A stretch of DNA of 64,000 bases from Alteromonas_E sp965248545 (GCA_965248545.1 OZ252110.1:3472001-3536000); one strand, 5' to 3'. Numbered from the stretch's first letter, positions 25,489-34,606 are shown. Notes: generated from the letters alone by a model not told the origin. A program made the numbers and translations.

Positions 25489-25506
25489 GTTGACGTTTAC
25501 GTCAAC
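25489..25506. promoter_or_regulatory. Perfect 18-bp palindrome in the etf-QO/etfBA intergenic region
   Basis: GTTGACG-TTTA-CGTCAAC is a perfect 7-4-7 inverted repeat. It resembles the TTTACGT/CGTCAA half-sites that I recall for MerR-family LiuR regulators of branched-chain amino-acid and acyl-CoA catabolism, which include etf genes among their targets in some gammaproteobacteria. Related half-sites TTGACGCA (25517-25524) and TGCGTCAA (25541-25548) follow downstream. The regulator identity is inference. Confidence 0.6.
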
Positions 25507-25590
25507 TGGAAGTACATTGACGCAAATTTTCATTCCTGCATGCGTCAACTACGAAGCAGGGCACGAAAAAGCCCATTCATCGAGGTGAAA

Positions 25591-26343
25591 ATGAAAGTAT
25601 TAGTAGCGGTAAAACGTGCTATCGATTACAACGTAAAAGTACGTGTAAAACCGGACAACAGCGCAGTGGATTTAACCAATGCGAAAATGTCGATAAACCC
25701 ATTTTGCGAAATTGCTGTTGAAGAAGCGGTGCGCCTAAAAGAGAAAGGCGTTGCGTCTGAGATAGTGGTTGTTTCAATTGGCGATAAAGCGTGCCAAGAA
25801 CAAATCAGAACCGCTTTAGCACTGGGTGCTGATCGCGGTGTACAGATTGACACTGCTGAGAACTTGGACTCCCTTCAAGTTGCGAAGCTACTTAACAAGC
25901 TGGTCGAAAAAGAAGCACCAGAATTAGTGATTCTTGGCAAGCAATCAATCGATTCAGACAATAACCAAACCGGTCAAATGTTGGCTGCTTTAAGTGGAAT
26001 GCCGCAAGGTACGTTCGCTTCTGAAGTTGCTATCGAAGATGGCAACGTCAGCGTAACGCGTGAAATTGACGGTGGATTGCAAACAGTGAAACTCAGCTTG
26101 CCAGCCGTTGTGACCACAGATTTGCGTCTCAATGAACCACGTTATGCCTCGTTACCTAACATTATGAAAGCCAAGCGCAAACCACTTGAAGTGATTGATG
26201 CTGCATCTTTCGGTGTCGAATTAACGTCAAACGTCAAGACGTTGAAGGTTACGCCACCACCGACACGCGAAGGTGGTATTAAAGTCGCAGATGTTGGCGA
26301 GTTGGTCGAAAAATTAAAGAATGAAGCAAAGGTGATCTCATGA
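25591..26343 (+). CDS. etfB: Electron transfer flavoprotein beta subunit
   Basis: A 250-residue ETF beta subunit, starting MKVLVAVKRAIDYNVKVRVK. It shows the signature VSREID-type stretch (here VSVTREIDGGLQTVKLSLPA) and the AMP-binding region DNNQTGQMLA. GAGGTG lies just upstream of ATG 25591. The frame is open 17 codons further up, but those codons are promoter DNA. With EtfA it forms the FAD-containing dimer that collects electrons from FadE-like and other acyl-CoA dehydrogenases. The stop overlaps the start of etfA by 4 bases. Confidence 0.95.
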   Translation: MKVLVAVKRAIDYNVKVRVKPDNSAVDLTNAKMSINPFCEIAVEEAVRLKEKGVASEIVVVSIGDKACQEQIRTALALGADRGVQIDTAENLDSLQVAKLLNKLVEKEAPELVILGKQSIDSDNNQTGQMLAALSGMPQGTFASEVAIEDGNVSVTREIDGGLQTVKLSLPAVVTTDLRLNEPRYASLPNIMKAKRKPLEVIDAASFGVELTSNVKTLKVTPPPTREGGIKVADVGELVEKLKNEAKVIS

Positions 26344-27266
26344 GTGTACTTGTTTATGCAGAGCACGATAATCAAAGCTTAAAAGCTGAAACAAACAAAC
26401 TTGTTCACGCTGCTGCAAGCATTGGCGGTGATGTAACGGTATTGGTAGCCGGTTCAGACTGTCAAGCAGTAGCGGACCAAGCCGCTAAAATCGATGGCGT
26501 GAGCAAAGTCGTCCTAGCCGATGCTGCTGACTACGCGCATCAACTCGCGGAGAACATCAGCGAATTGGTACTCAAGCTTGCTGATGGCTATACCCATATC
26601 CTTGCTGCTGCGACTACTACAGGCAAAAACTTTATGCCGCGTGTAGCTGCATTGCTAGATGTTGCACAGATTTCCGACATTATTGGTGTTGAGTCTGCAG
26701 ATACTTTTGTTCGCCCTATCTACGCGGGCAATGCGATTGCGACGGTACAATCGTCTGATAGTGTTAAAGTAATTACGGTTCGTGCAGCCGCATTTGATGC
26801 AGCAGGTGAAGGTGGTAGCGCCCCAGTGGAAGCCATTGGTGACGTTATTGCGTCTGAGAAATCATCTTTCGTGAAGGCTGAACTAACCGAGTCTGAGCGT
26901 CCTGAACTGACAGCAGCTGAGGTAGTAATCTCGGGTGGTCGTGGGATGCAAAATGGCGATAACTTTGCACTATTGAATGGTATTGCCGACAAGTTGGGTG
27001 CCGCTATCGGGGCATCACGCGCCGCGGTAGATGCCGGGTTTGTTCCAAACGATATGCAGGTTGGTCAAACCGGTAAGATTGTTGCGCCACAACTGTATAT
27101 TGCTGTGGGTATCTCAGGTGCAATCCAACACTTGGCGGGTATGAAGGACTCAAAAGTCATTGTTGCAATCAACAAAGACGAAGAAGCGCCAATTTTCCAA
27201 GTGGCTGATTACGGCTTGGTAGGTGACTTATTCACTGTTCTACCAGAACTGGAACAAGCACTGTAA
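26340..27266 (+). CDS. etfA: Electron transfer flavoprotein alpha subunit
   Basis: A 308-residue ETF alpha subunit. The C-terminal FAD domain shows GGRGMQNGDNFALL, GASRAAVDAGFVPNDMQVG, QTGKIVAPQLYIAVGISGAI and INKDEEAPIFQVADYGLVGD, in the family order. The N-terminal domain pairs with EtfB. ATG overlaps etfB by 4 bases. A 9-bp hairpin without a T tract (27275-27299) follows the stop and may help end the transcript. Confidence 0.95.
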   Translation: MSVLVYAEHDNQSLKAETNKLVHAAASIGGDVTVLVAGSDCQAVADQAAKIDGVSKVVLADAADYAHQLAENISELVLKLADGYTHILAAATTTGKNFMPRVAALLDVAQISDIIGVESADTFVRPIYAGNAIATVQSSDSVKVITVRAAAFDAAGEGGSAPVEAIGDVIASEKSSFVKAELTESERPELTAAEVVISGGRGMQNGDNFALLNGIADKLGAAIGASRAAVDAGFVPNDMQVGQTGKIVAPQLYIAVGISGAIQHLAGMKDSKVIVAINKDEEAPIFQVADYGLVGDLFTVLPELEQAL

Positions 27267-27274
27267 ATCGATAG

Positions 27275-27299
27275 GAGCCTGGAACACAGTTTCAGGCTC
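27275..27299 (+). other. Hairpin after etfA
   Basis: GAGCCTGGA (27275-27283) pairs with TTCAGGCTC (27291-27299) over 9 bp, with one G-T pair and a 7-base loop. There is no T run on either strand, so it is not a standard intrinsic terminator, but it lies exactly between two converging genes. Confidence 0.4.
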
Positions 27300-27309
27300 A
27301 CCTCTCGCC

Positions 27310-27618
27310 TTAAAGGCTAACGACAGAATTCTCTTCAAATGTGAGTTCATTGGGTACATAAGCGTCAGCTGCCCAATCATTTTCCCATTCAGCATCGTTT
27401 AATAAATAGCGAAATTGATGCGTTTTTTCGGTTGCTAAATTGACCGTCTGAGTAAAACTGCCATCTTTCAGTTTCTTCATCGGTGTTGCGGTGGTATCCC
27501 AATCATTAAAGTCACCGACAAGACGAACAGACTCAGCGGCTTTTGCTTCTTGCTTGCTGATCTTGAATGTAACTTTACAAATAGGCTTGGTTTTTAAGTA
27601 CTGTTTTTTGAGGCTCAT
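27310..27618 (-). CDS. Isoamylase early-set / CBM48-like single-domain protein
   Basis: A protein of about 102 residues that consists almost only of an early-set (AMPK-beta/CBM48-like) immunoglobulin fold: VRLVGDFNDWDTTATPMKKLKDG and HQFRYLLNDAEWENDWAADAYVPNE contain the typical GDFNDW and Tyr/Trp sugar-contact pattern. Free-standing versions are widespread in marine bacteria and probably bind glycogen-like glucans; no catalytic domain is present. ATG 27618 has GGAG 7 bases upstream; the frame opens four codons earlier. It converges on etfA. Confidence 0.82.
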   Translation of the reverse strand: MSLKKQYLKTKPICKVTFKISKQEAKAAESVRLVGDFNDWDTTATPMKKLKDGSFTQTVNLATEKTHQFRYLLNDAEWENDWAADAYVPNELTFEENSVVSL

Positions 27619-27981
27619 GACATTCTCCATGTGTGCGATAACGGCGGTTTTGTGCTGTAATTCAATTTCAAAATATGGCGAATAAATAGGCTATGCAAGG
27701 CTTTTTTAGTTAATGTTTCGTTAAATTATAGTGATAAAATTACACAAAGTGCGTCAGGTGTTGATTGGTTTCACAAATATTTAACAAAGTGGGTGCCTGA
27801 CGAGTCCGACTGAAAAAAATCTGTAATAAATATAAAGAAGTGCTGACTAGGTTAAACAGTGACCTCAAATGTCATAGTGAAACATTTTGAAATATTTATT
27901 AACAATCTCCGTGCTTTGCTTACACCCTGAGTCAGATACAATGGACAGGTTTAGCGCTTCTTCGGGTTATTAAGGATAAAA
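27619..27981. other. Intergenic region between the CBM48-like gene and the second RND operon
   Basis: This 363-base AT-rich stretch has no credible gene. It must hold divergent promoters. A possible -10 for the RND operon is TACAAT at 27937-27942 (TTTGCT at 27915 as a poor -35). An inverted pair CGTCAGG (27752-27758) and CCTGACG (27796-27802) brackets 37 bases, and each lies next to a copy of acaaagtg, so this may be a regulator site. Confidence 0.4.
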
Positions 27982-29199
27982 ATGAGCGGTTCAATTAGAA
28001 AAACTGGTTTACCCATAATTATTGTCGTAATTGGTGTAATTGTCGCTGTTGGCCTTGCATCAATGCGCAAGCCTCCAGAAAAAAAGCCCGTTGAAGTTCA
28101 AGCGATTTTGGTTGATGCACAGCCTATCGCGTTTGAACAAGTCGACTTTGAAGTGTCAACACAAGGCAATGTCGTCGCGAAAAATCAAACCAATTTAACT
28201 GCACAGGTCGCGGGTAGAGTCGTTAGCATCTCTGATCAGTTTGTTGAAGGTGGTTTCTTCAACAAAGGGGATGTGTTGGTGACCCTAGAGGCTGACGATT
28301 TTGAAACAGAAGTCAAACTTGCCGAAGCAGAACTGGCACGGAGTCAAGCAGCCCTTGAAGAGGAAATTGCTCGGGGCCGAGTCGCTGAACAGGAATGGCG
28401 TTCGGTAAATAACACTACGCCGCCAGAACTGGGGTTACGCAAGCCACAATTAGCCCGAGAACAAGCGAATGTTAAAGCCGCTGCTGCGCAATTGGAACGC
28501 GCCAAACGCAACCTAGCCCGCACCCAAGTCAAGGCGCCATATGACGGTATGGTGGTATCACGTAATGTCGATTTGGGACAGTTTATTACTAGCGCTGTGA
28601 ACCTTGGTGAAATCTATTCGACCGATGTGGCAGAAGTCAGGCTACCCCTTACGGATGCGGATTTAGCGTTTGTTGCATTGGATTCAAATCAAACACTACC
28701 GGTAACCTTGTCTGCCGTGGTCGCCGGTAAGTTTTCAACTTGGCAAGGACAGGTTGTCAGAAATGAAGGCGTACTAGATCAGCGCTCACGTGTTGTTTAT
28801 GCCGTAGTGGAAGTCAATGACCCGTATTTGCGCAATGGTGTACGCAATGGCCTACCACTGCGTTTTGGTCAATTCGTTAATGCCAGCATAACTGGCAAGC
28901 AAGGCGATAATCTTGTGGTATTGCCGCGCCATACGCTTCGATTAGACGGATCCGTAGTGGTTGTAACACCTAAAAATGAAGTAGCGATCCGCAACGTCGA
29001 AGTTATGCGCGCCGACAATGAAAACGTTTATATCAGTAGTGGTTTAGAAGTCAGCGATAAAGTCGCCTACAGTGCAATACCTAACCCCTATAATGGCATG
29101 CCTGTCCGTCTTTCTTCAGACGAACCAGTAGAGCCAACGCCATCTGAGCAAGATGTCGATAATAGCGAAGATGTAATCGCGCAGCGTGGTGATAGCTAA
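27982..29199 (+). CDS. RND periplasmic adaptor subunit (second system)
   Basis: A 405-residue membrane-fusion protein. One N-terminal membrane helix (about 9-27) anchors it instead of a lipobox. The lipoyl half-domain (NLTAQVAGRVVSISDQFVEGG), a helical hairpin at about 110-170 and the second half-domain (TQVKAPYDGMVVSRNVDLGQ) follow in order, and then barrel domains. The C-terminus is an acidic tail. Its stop overlaps the pump start by 1 base (TAATG), so the two are coupled. No outer-membrane channel gene is adjacent. Confidence 0.88.
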   Translation: MSGSIRKTGLPIIIVVIGVIVAVGLASMRKPPEKKPVEVQAILVDAQPIAFEQVDFEVSTQGNVVAKNQTNLTAQVAGRVVSISDQFVEGGFFNKGDVLVTLEADDFETEVKLAEAELARSQAALEEEIARGRVAEQEWRSVNNTTPPELGLRKPQLAREQANVKAAAAQLERAKRNLARTQVKAPYDGMVVSRNVDLGQFITSAVNLGEIYSTDVAEVRLPLTDADLAFVALDSNQTLPVTLSAVVAGKFSTWQGQVVRNEGVLDQRSRVVYAVVEVNDPYLRNGVRNGLPLRFGQFVNASITGKQGDNLVVLPRHTLRLDGSVVVVTPKNEVAIRNVEVMRADNENVYISSGLEVSDKVAYSAIPNPYNGMPVRLSSDEPVEPTPSEQDVDNSEDVIAQRGDS

Positions 29200-32100
29200 T
29201 GTCTAAAATTGATACACACAGTGGCATCATTGCCTGGTTTGCGCGCAACAATGTTGCCGCTAACCTGCTTATGTTCATCTTGATCGTGGGCGGTTTGTAC
29301 GGCGCCTTTTCGATTCAAAAGCAGGTATTCCCAAACTTTGAGTTAAACATCGTTCAAGTTCGCGTGCCTTATTTGGGCGCCGCACCGCAAGAAGTGGAAG
29401 AGGGCGTGATTCTCAAGATTGAGGACGCGATTAAAGACTTAGACGGGATCAAGAAAATCACGTCGACTGCTAGTGAAGGCATGGGTAACGTCAACGTAGA
29501 AGTTGAAGATGATTACGATACCCAAATTCTACTCGATGAAGTCAAAGCTCAGGTTGATGCCATTCCGAGTTTTCCAGCGAACACAGAGAAACCTGTTGTT
29601 TACCGCGTTAAGGCACAACAGGATGTGATCTGGGTATCGGTCTATGGTGATGCCAGTGAACGCGAGCTAAAAGAATTCGCCAAGGACTTGCGGGACGAAA
29701 TCGCCAATTTGCCTGGTATTTCCAATGTGCAGGTTGTCGGTGATCGCAATTATGAGATTTCCATTGAATTATCAGAGCAACGGTTGCAAGAGTATCAGTT
29801 GACCTTTGCTGATGTGGTCACAGCGGTGCGTGCCTCTTCGGTTGATCTACCCGGCGGCGCAATTAAGTCTAGAAATGGTGACATTCTACTGCGCACCAAT
29901 GGTCAAGCATACGACGGATGGGACTTTGCCCAAATTGTGCTCGACACACGTCCTGATGGTACTCGCTTATTACTTGGTGATATCGCGACAATCGATGACG
30001 GTTTTGTCGAAGTTAATCAATACGCTTTGTTTGACGGCAAACCAGCCGTCAGTATTCGCGTGCGGGCTGTTGGCGACCAAAATGCGCTTAACATCTCGAA
30101 GGAGGTTAACCGCTACTTGGACGAGCATCGAGCTGAGTTCCCAGCCAATATTCAGGCGGACTCATGGGGTGATAGTTCTTTCTATTTAGCGGATCGCTTA
30201 AACATGATGCTCGAGAATATGCTTTTCGGTGCACTGTTGGTGTTCATTGTGCTGTCGTTATTCTTGAAGATTAAATTAGCGTTCTGGGTGATTGTAGGGC
30301 TGCCAGTCTGTTTTCTAGGTACATTGATGGTGATGTCAATAGATACCGTTGGCGTGTCGATCAATATGCTGAGCTTGTTCGCCTTTATACTAGTGCTCGG
30401 GATAGTGGTAGACGATGCCATTATCATGGGGGAATCCGCGTATTCCGAAATTGACAAAAAAGGGCACACCACCGATAACGTTATTGCTGGCGTTAAAAAA
30501 GTGGCAATGCCCGCAACGTTCGGGGTATTGACGACGATAGCGGCGTTCACACCAATGCTCATGGTTACGGGGGTGTTTGGTGTCATTTGGAAAACGATTG
30601 GTCTGGTCGTCATCATTTGTTTGGTGTTTTCCTTGGTCGAGTCTAAGCTGATTTTGCCGGCTCATTTAGTCCATATGAAGCTTAAACCCTATGATCCCGC
30701 CAAAGCTAATCGCTTCCAGCGTTTTAGGGATTTCTTCAGTGAAGGGATCAAGGATTTTGTTAAATTCAAATACACACCGTTCTTAAAGAAAGCGGTGACA
30801 AATCGCTACACAACACTCGCAACCTTTATCGCGATGTTGATTGTGACCGCAGGATTGTTTGCCGGCGGGTTAGTGCGATTTGTGTTTTTCCCGAATATTC
30901 CCAGTGATTTCATGCTTGCTTCGGTTGAGTTACAACCGGGTTCATCGTTGCAACAACGCGACAATGCTATCGCGACGATGATAGAGGCGATGCAGCGAAT
31001 GGATAAGGAAGTCGCAGATGAATTTGGCGAAGGCGTTGTTAAGCATTCAATTGCATTTGACAGCGGTCCCCTTGGTGGCCAGATATTTGTGGAGTTAACC
31101 AAAGGTGAAAACCGTGACTTAACCGATTTTGAGATCCACGATAAATGGCGTGATTACATTCCAGAAATCCCAGGTGTTAAGACGTTCAGTGTTGGTGCGC
31201 CAGGTGGTCCAGGCGGCGGTGCAGATTTAAGTTTTGAGTTTAATTCTACCGATATTGATCAGCTACGCGCGATCAGTGAAGACGTAAAAGACTATTTGGA
31301 AGCCTACGACGGGGTTACTGATATTAACGATACGTTTAGTGGTGGTGCTGAAGAAATTCAGCTCAACATCCGTTCTGAAGCAGAAGCATTGGGTATATCG
31401 TTACAACAACTCGCCCAACAGGTTCGCTTTGGCTTCTATGGTGCTGAAGCACAGCGAGTGCAGCGTGACGACGAAGAAGTCAAAGTGATGGTGCGCTATC
31501 CACAGGAGCAAAGGACCTCTGTTGGACATTTAGAAAATATGCGAGTGCGTACCCCAACGGGTGAAGAAGTGCCGTTTAAACAAGTTGCAGATATCGAGTT
31601 AGGTCAGGGTTTTGATTCTATCATTCGGGTAGATGGTTATCGCTCAGTGACCGTATCGGCCAAAGTTGATAAAGCAATCCTTGAGCCCCAAGAAGTTGTA
31701 AATGAGGTGACAAGCAATCTGATCCCCGATTTGTTGCAGCGTTACCCTCAGGTAGACTTTAAGTTACAAGGTAACTCACGAGAGCAACAAGAAGCCATGG
31801 TGTCGCTGCTGATGGGGATGTTGTTTGCACTGTTTGCCATTTATGCATTGTTAGCTATTCCATTGAAGAGTTACTCGCAACCCTTGATCATTATGTCGGT
31901 GATACCGTTTGGTATTGTCGGTGCGATCGTCGGCCACCTCGTATTGGGGCAAGCGGTAAGCGTACTGTCAATTTGTGGAATCATTGCCTTGTCGGGCGTT
32001 GTGGTGAACGACAGCTTGATCATGGTGGATTTTGTCAACCGTGCACGCAAAGAAGGCCACTCCTTAGTGAATGCTGCGATTGAAGCGGGCTCGCAGCGAT

Positions 32101-32351
32101 TCAGAGCGATAATCTTGACGTCACTCACGACCTTTATGGGCTTATTACCTATCATATTTGAGCGGAGTTTGCAGGCGCAAGTGGTGATCCCAATGGCGAT
32201 TTCGTTGGCCTTTGGAATCTTGTTTGCGACCGTGATCACCTTGTTGCTAGTACCATCCTTGTACTTAATTTTGGATGATATTAAAGCTATCTTTAGACGC
32301 AAGAAGCCATTGCCAGAGTCGGCTATTGATGAGCAAGCCTTCAGTAAATAG
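29199..32351 (+). CDS. RND efflux transporter (second system)
   Basis: A 1050-residue RND permease with the AcrB-like layout. The N-terminal helix is followed by a porter loop, then LFAFILVLGIVVDDAIIMGE (TM4 with the proton-relay Asp pair) and, in the second half, GIIALSGVVVNDSLIMVDFVN. Its sequence belongs to the group of AcrB/AcrD/AcrF-like pumps found with a membrane-anchored adaptor in marine gammaproteobacteria. Substrate unknown. An intrinsic terminator follows at 32366-32393. Confidence 0.88.
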   Translation: MSKIDTHSGIIAWFARNNVAANLLMFILIVGGLYGAFSIQKQVFPNFELNIVQVRVPYLGAAPQEVEEGVILKIEDAIKDLDGIKKITSTASEGMGNVNVEVEDDYDTQILLDEVKAQVDAIPSFPANTEKPVVYRVKAQQDVIWVSVYGDASERELKEFAKDLRDEIANLPGISNVQVVGDRNYEISIELSEQRLQEYQLTFADVVTAVRASSVDLPGGAIKSRNGDILLRTNGQAYDGWDFAQIVLDTRPDGTRLLLGDIATIDDGFVEVNQYALFDGKPAVSIRVRAVGDQNALNISKEVNRYLDEHRAEFPANIQADSWGDSSFYLADRLNMMLENMLFGALLVFIVLSLFLKIKLAFWVIVGLPVCFLGTLMVMSIDTVGVSINMLSLFAFILVLGIVVDDAIIMGESAYSEIDKKGHTTDNVIAGVKKVAMPATFGVLTTIAAFTPMLMVTGVFGVIWKTIGLVVIICLVFSLVESKLILPAHLVHMKLKPYDPAKANRFQRFRDFFSEGIKDFVKFKYTPFLKKAVTNRYTTLATFIAMLIVTAGLFAGGLVRFVFFPNIPSDFMLASVELQPGSSLQQRDNAIATMIEAMQRMDKEVADEFGEGVVKHSIAFDSGPLGGQIFVELTKGENRDLTDFEIHDKWRDYIPEIPGVKTFSVGAPGGPGGGADLSFEFNSTDIDQLRAISEDVKDYLEAYDGVTDINDTFSGGAEEIQLNIRSEAEALGISLQQLAQQVRFGFYGAEAQRVQRDDEEVKVMVRYPQEQRTSVGHLENMRVRTPTGEEVPFKQVADIELGQGFDSIIRVDGYRSVTVSAKVDKAILEPQEVVNEVTSNLIPDLLQRYPQVDFKLQGNSREQQEAMVSLLMGMLFALFAIYALLAIPLKSYSQPLIIMSVIPFGIVGAIVGHLVLGQAVSVLSICGIIALSGVVVNDSLIMVDFVNRARKEGHSLVNAAIEAGSQRFRAIILTSLTTFMGLLPIIFERSLQAQVVIPMAISLAFGILFATVITLLLVPSLYLILDDIKAIFRRKKPLPESAIDEQAFSK

Positions 32352-32365
32352 CGAGTTTAATGATC

Positions 32366-32393
32366 AAAAAAGCCATCAGCAGATGGCTTTTTT
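32366..32393 (+). terminator. Intrinsic terminator after the second RND operon
   Basis: AAAAAAGCCATC (32366-32377) pairs with GATGGCTTTTTT (32382-32393) around a 4-base AGCA loop, with the T run forming the tail. Confidence 0.9.
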
Positions 32394-32441
32394 CGATTTT
32401 CATGACGTATTTCGATGCGCGTGTTGAAGGCTTTTAGCTGA

Positions 32442-33575
32442 ATGAATGTTGTTGCTACCGTCATTTATTCGTTCATGTTCGGCATGACTGTTTTTGCGTT
32501 GCTTGAGAACCTGAATAAACCCACACAACGGCAGACACAGTTTTTATCTGGCTTATTGGTGTTGTTGATGCTGCACCAACTCGGCGAGTTGTACATATTC
32601 ACGGGTTTTTACCAGTATGCACCGGTGCTGGCCGGGTTTCAGATGCCATTGCGTATGCTGCTAGGGCCAGCCCTATTCTTTTTTGCCTATGCGACTATGT
32701 CACCCGAAAAGTCGTTGCCAAAGCATGCGCATTGGATTGCCATAATTGGGCCAATATTCGTGGTCGTTGCGATGGCACCGTTTCTATTTGGTATTTCATC
32801 GACAGAAAAACTGGCACTGGCTAATCCTGAAACGCGTGATCCAGAACTGTGGAAAATCGCCGTGTATACTTGCACCTTCAGTATGCTTATTTTTATTGTG
32901 TTCACGGGTTCGTACTTGATTGCGACGTTGAAAATGCACAGCAAACATCGGGCTCAGATCATGGCGCGTTTTTCATCCATCGAAAAACGTTCAATGGATT
33001 GGTTTAGAGGCGCTCTATTCTTATGGGGTGGGGCGTGGTTACTGTACGCAACAGAGTATTTGCTGGGCTTTGTTGGTGTACGGTGGTTTGGTACCGGTGT
33101 TGTGCTGCCTGCAGTCGAGGCTTTGGTGTTGCTAATTTTTGCCCATATGGCAATCAAGCAGCCCGTACTAAAAGAATCCGAGAGAGGCGCGATTCAGGCT
33201 GAACAACCCAAGTCGTATACATTGTCGACAAGTCGAATGCAGGAAAATGCTTCGGCGCTCAACAAGGCTATGGCTGAAGATAAGCTGTATCTTGAAGAAG
33301 ACTTATCACTTAAACGTTTATCTGAAGTGACAAAGGTGACGGAAAACCATATATCGGAAACATTATCACAATTTCTCAACAGCAATTTTTTTCATTATGT
33401 GAACGGCTATCGAATCGAAGCAGCAAAACAGCTGCTTAAAAATAGTGACAAACAGGTCGCAACAATTGCCTACGAATCGGGCTTTAATTCAAAATCCACT
33501 TTCAACAACGTGTTTAAAAAATCTGTTGGTACGACGCCAACGGTATTTCGAAATCAGTCCGATTTGCTCGAGTGA
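32442..33575 (+). CDS. Membrane-bound AraC-family transcriptional regulator
   Basis: A 377-residue protein with an unusual layout. The first ~235 residues form about seven hydrophobic membrane segments (for example residues 2-20, 34-52 and 98-118). The C-terminal ~100 residues are an AraC double helix-turn-helix: LSLKRLSEVTKVTENHISETLSQ and then QVATIAYESGFNSKSTFNNVFKK with TPTVFR. It probably senses a signal in or across the membrane and binds DNA from there. It follows an RND operon terminator and precedes a DUF2306 membrane protein, separated by two perfect hairpins. Confidence 0.85.
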   Translation: MNVVATVIYSFMFGMTVFALLENLNKPTQRQTQFLSGLLVLLMLHQLGELYIFTGFYQYAPVLAGFQMPLRMLLGPALFFFAYATMSPEKSLPKHAHWIAIIGPIFVVVAMAPFLFGISSTEKLALANPETRDPELWKIAVYTCTFSMLIFIVFTGSYLIATLKMHSKHRAQIMARFSSIEKRSMDWFRGALFLWGGAWLLYATEYLLGFVGVRWFGTGVVLPAVEALVLLIFAHMAIKQPVLKESERGAIQAEQPKSYTLSTSRMQENASALNKAMAEDKLYLEEDLSLKRLSEVTKVTENHISETLSQFLNSNFFHYVNGYRIEAAKQLLKNSDKQVATIAYESGFNSKSTFNNVFKKSVGTTPTVFRNQSDLLE

Positions 33576-33584
33576 CGAAAAAAA

Positions 33585-33639
33585 CGTCCAAATAGGTCCA
33601 AATGGGCCTATTTGGACGACTTGATTGGCGAATCAAGTC
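33585..33639. promoter_or_regulatory. Two adjacent perfect inverted repeats between the AraC and DUF2306 genes
   Basis: CGTCCAAATAGG (33585-33596) and CCTATTTGGACG (33607-33618) form a perfect 12-bp stem. A third TCCAAAT copy occupies the loop, so the element contains three related half-sites. GACTTGATT-GGCG-AATCAAGTC (33618-33639) follows immediately, a perfect 9-4-9 repeat. A plus-strand T tail is absent, so simple termination is unlikely; a regulator binding site or attenuator of the DUF2306 gene is more plausible. Confidence 0.55.
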
Positions 33640-33680
33640 AATCTGAGCCCCAACATTCATCGATTGTATATTGAGGGCTT

Positions 33681-34553
33681 ATGTCGAATAGCATGTCGGA
33701 AAACTTGGTTTCTAATTCTGATTCTGAAGGGCAACGGGTGCGCCCAGTTAAACAAAATCGCGTGTTGAGTGCATCTGCGATTTTCTGGTTTGCCACTATT
33801 CTGGTGGGGCAGTGGATCTTTTTTTATTACATTTTCGCGTTTTACGGCTATTCCGTGATTAACGGTAACTTAGCCGCTTGGAATGTTTTTGAAAAGTTCG
33901 GCAGTACGCCGTATGTGGCAGGCGATTTTGGTGGCAATATTGCGTTTGCAGCGCATGCATTAGGTGGCGGTATTATCGCCTTCGGTGGAGCGCTACAACT
34001 CATTCCCAAGGTCAGAACACGGTTTCCAAGATTTCACCGGATCAACGGCTATGTGTATTTAACCACCGTGTTCCTGCTGGCAATGTCGGGTTTTTACTTA
34101 GTCCTAATACGCGGCTCTAGCCCAGACACCTTATCTGCCATCGGCACCTGTATCAATGGTGGCCTCATTCTATGGTTCGCTTACAAGACGGTGAATAAGG
34201 CTAGAAATCGCGATATCAAAAGTCATCGTAAATGGGCATTGCGGTTGTTCTTAGTCTCTAGTGCACAATGGTTACTCAGACTTGGAACCTTTAGTTATTT
34301 GATTAGCGGCCAGTTGTTGGGATTAGAGCCTTCGTTTGGTGACCTTTTCTTTAAACTCTGGACCTTTGGTTGCTTTTTAGTACCACTTTTCGCCTTGCAA
34401 TTTTACTTTTACGCGAGTGAGAGTGGGAATTCTACTGTCCAATATACTGCTGCCGGTGTAGTGACCTTTTTAACGGTTGAGATGTTGATCGGCATCATAG
34501 GGTTTACACCACTTATGCAGATGATCATCAATGGCGAACCAATCTCGTTCTAA
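33681..34553 (+). CDS. DUF2306 multipass membrane protein
   Basis: A 290-residue inner-membrane protein with about seven hydrophobic segments. The core matches DUF2306: AAHALGGGIIAFGGALQLIP, FHRINGYVYLTTVFLL and SHRKWALRLFLVSSAQWLLR (conserved His and Arg between helices, possibly haem or quinone contacts). Function is unknown. GAGGGC precedes the ATG. Its neighbour, the membrane-bound AraC regulator, may control it. A shared terminator separates it from the TonB receptor. Confidence 0.8.
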   Translation: MSNSMSENLVSNSDSEGQRVRPVKQNRVLSASAIFWFATILVGQWIFFYYIFAFYGYSVINGNLAAWNVFEKFGSTPYVAGDFGGNIAFAAHALGGGIIAFGGALQLIPKVRTRFPRFHRINGYVYLTTVFLLAMSGFYLVLIRGSSPDTLSAIGTCINGGLILWFAYKTVNKARNRDIKSHRKWALRLFLVSSAQWLLRLGTFSYLISGQLLGLEPSFGDLFFKLWTFGCFLVPLFALQFYFYASESGNSTVQYTAAGVVTFLTVEMLIGIIGFTPLMQMIINGEPISF

Positions 34554-34560
34554 ACTGCAT

Positions 34561-34589
34561 AAAAAAGGCCGCAGATTAGCGGCCTTTTT
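34561..34589. terminator. Bidirectional terminator between the DUF2306 gene and the TonB receptor
   Basis: AAAAAA-GGCCGC-agatta-GCGGCC-TTTTT: a perfect 6-bp GC stem (34567-34572 with 34579-34584) flanked by A and T runs on both sides of converging genes. Confidence 0.9.
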
Positions 34590-34606
34590 CGCAGTAAATT
34601 AAGCGC

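Noticed and set aside
25540..25590. 17-codon extension of EtfB
   Set aside because: It is basic, non-homologous and lies in promoter DNA with the TGCGTCAA half-site; GAGGTG serves ATG 25591.
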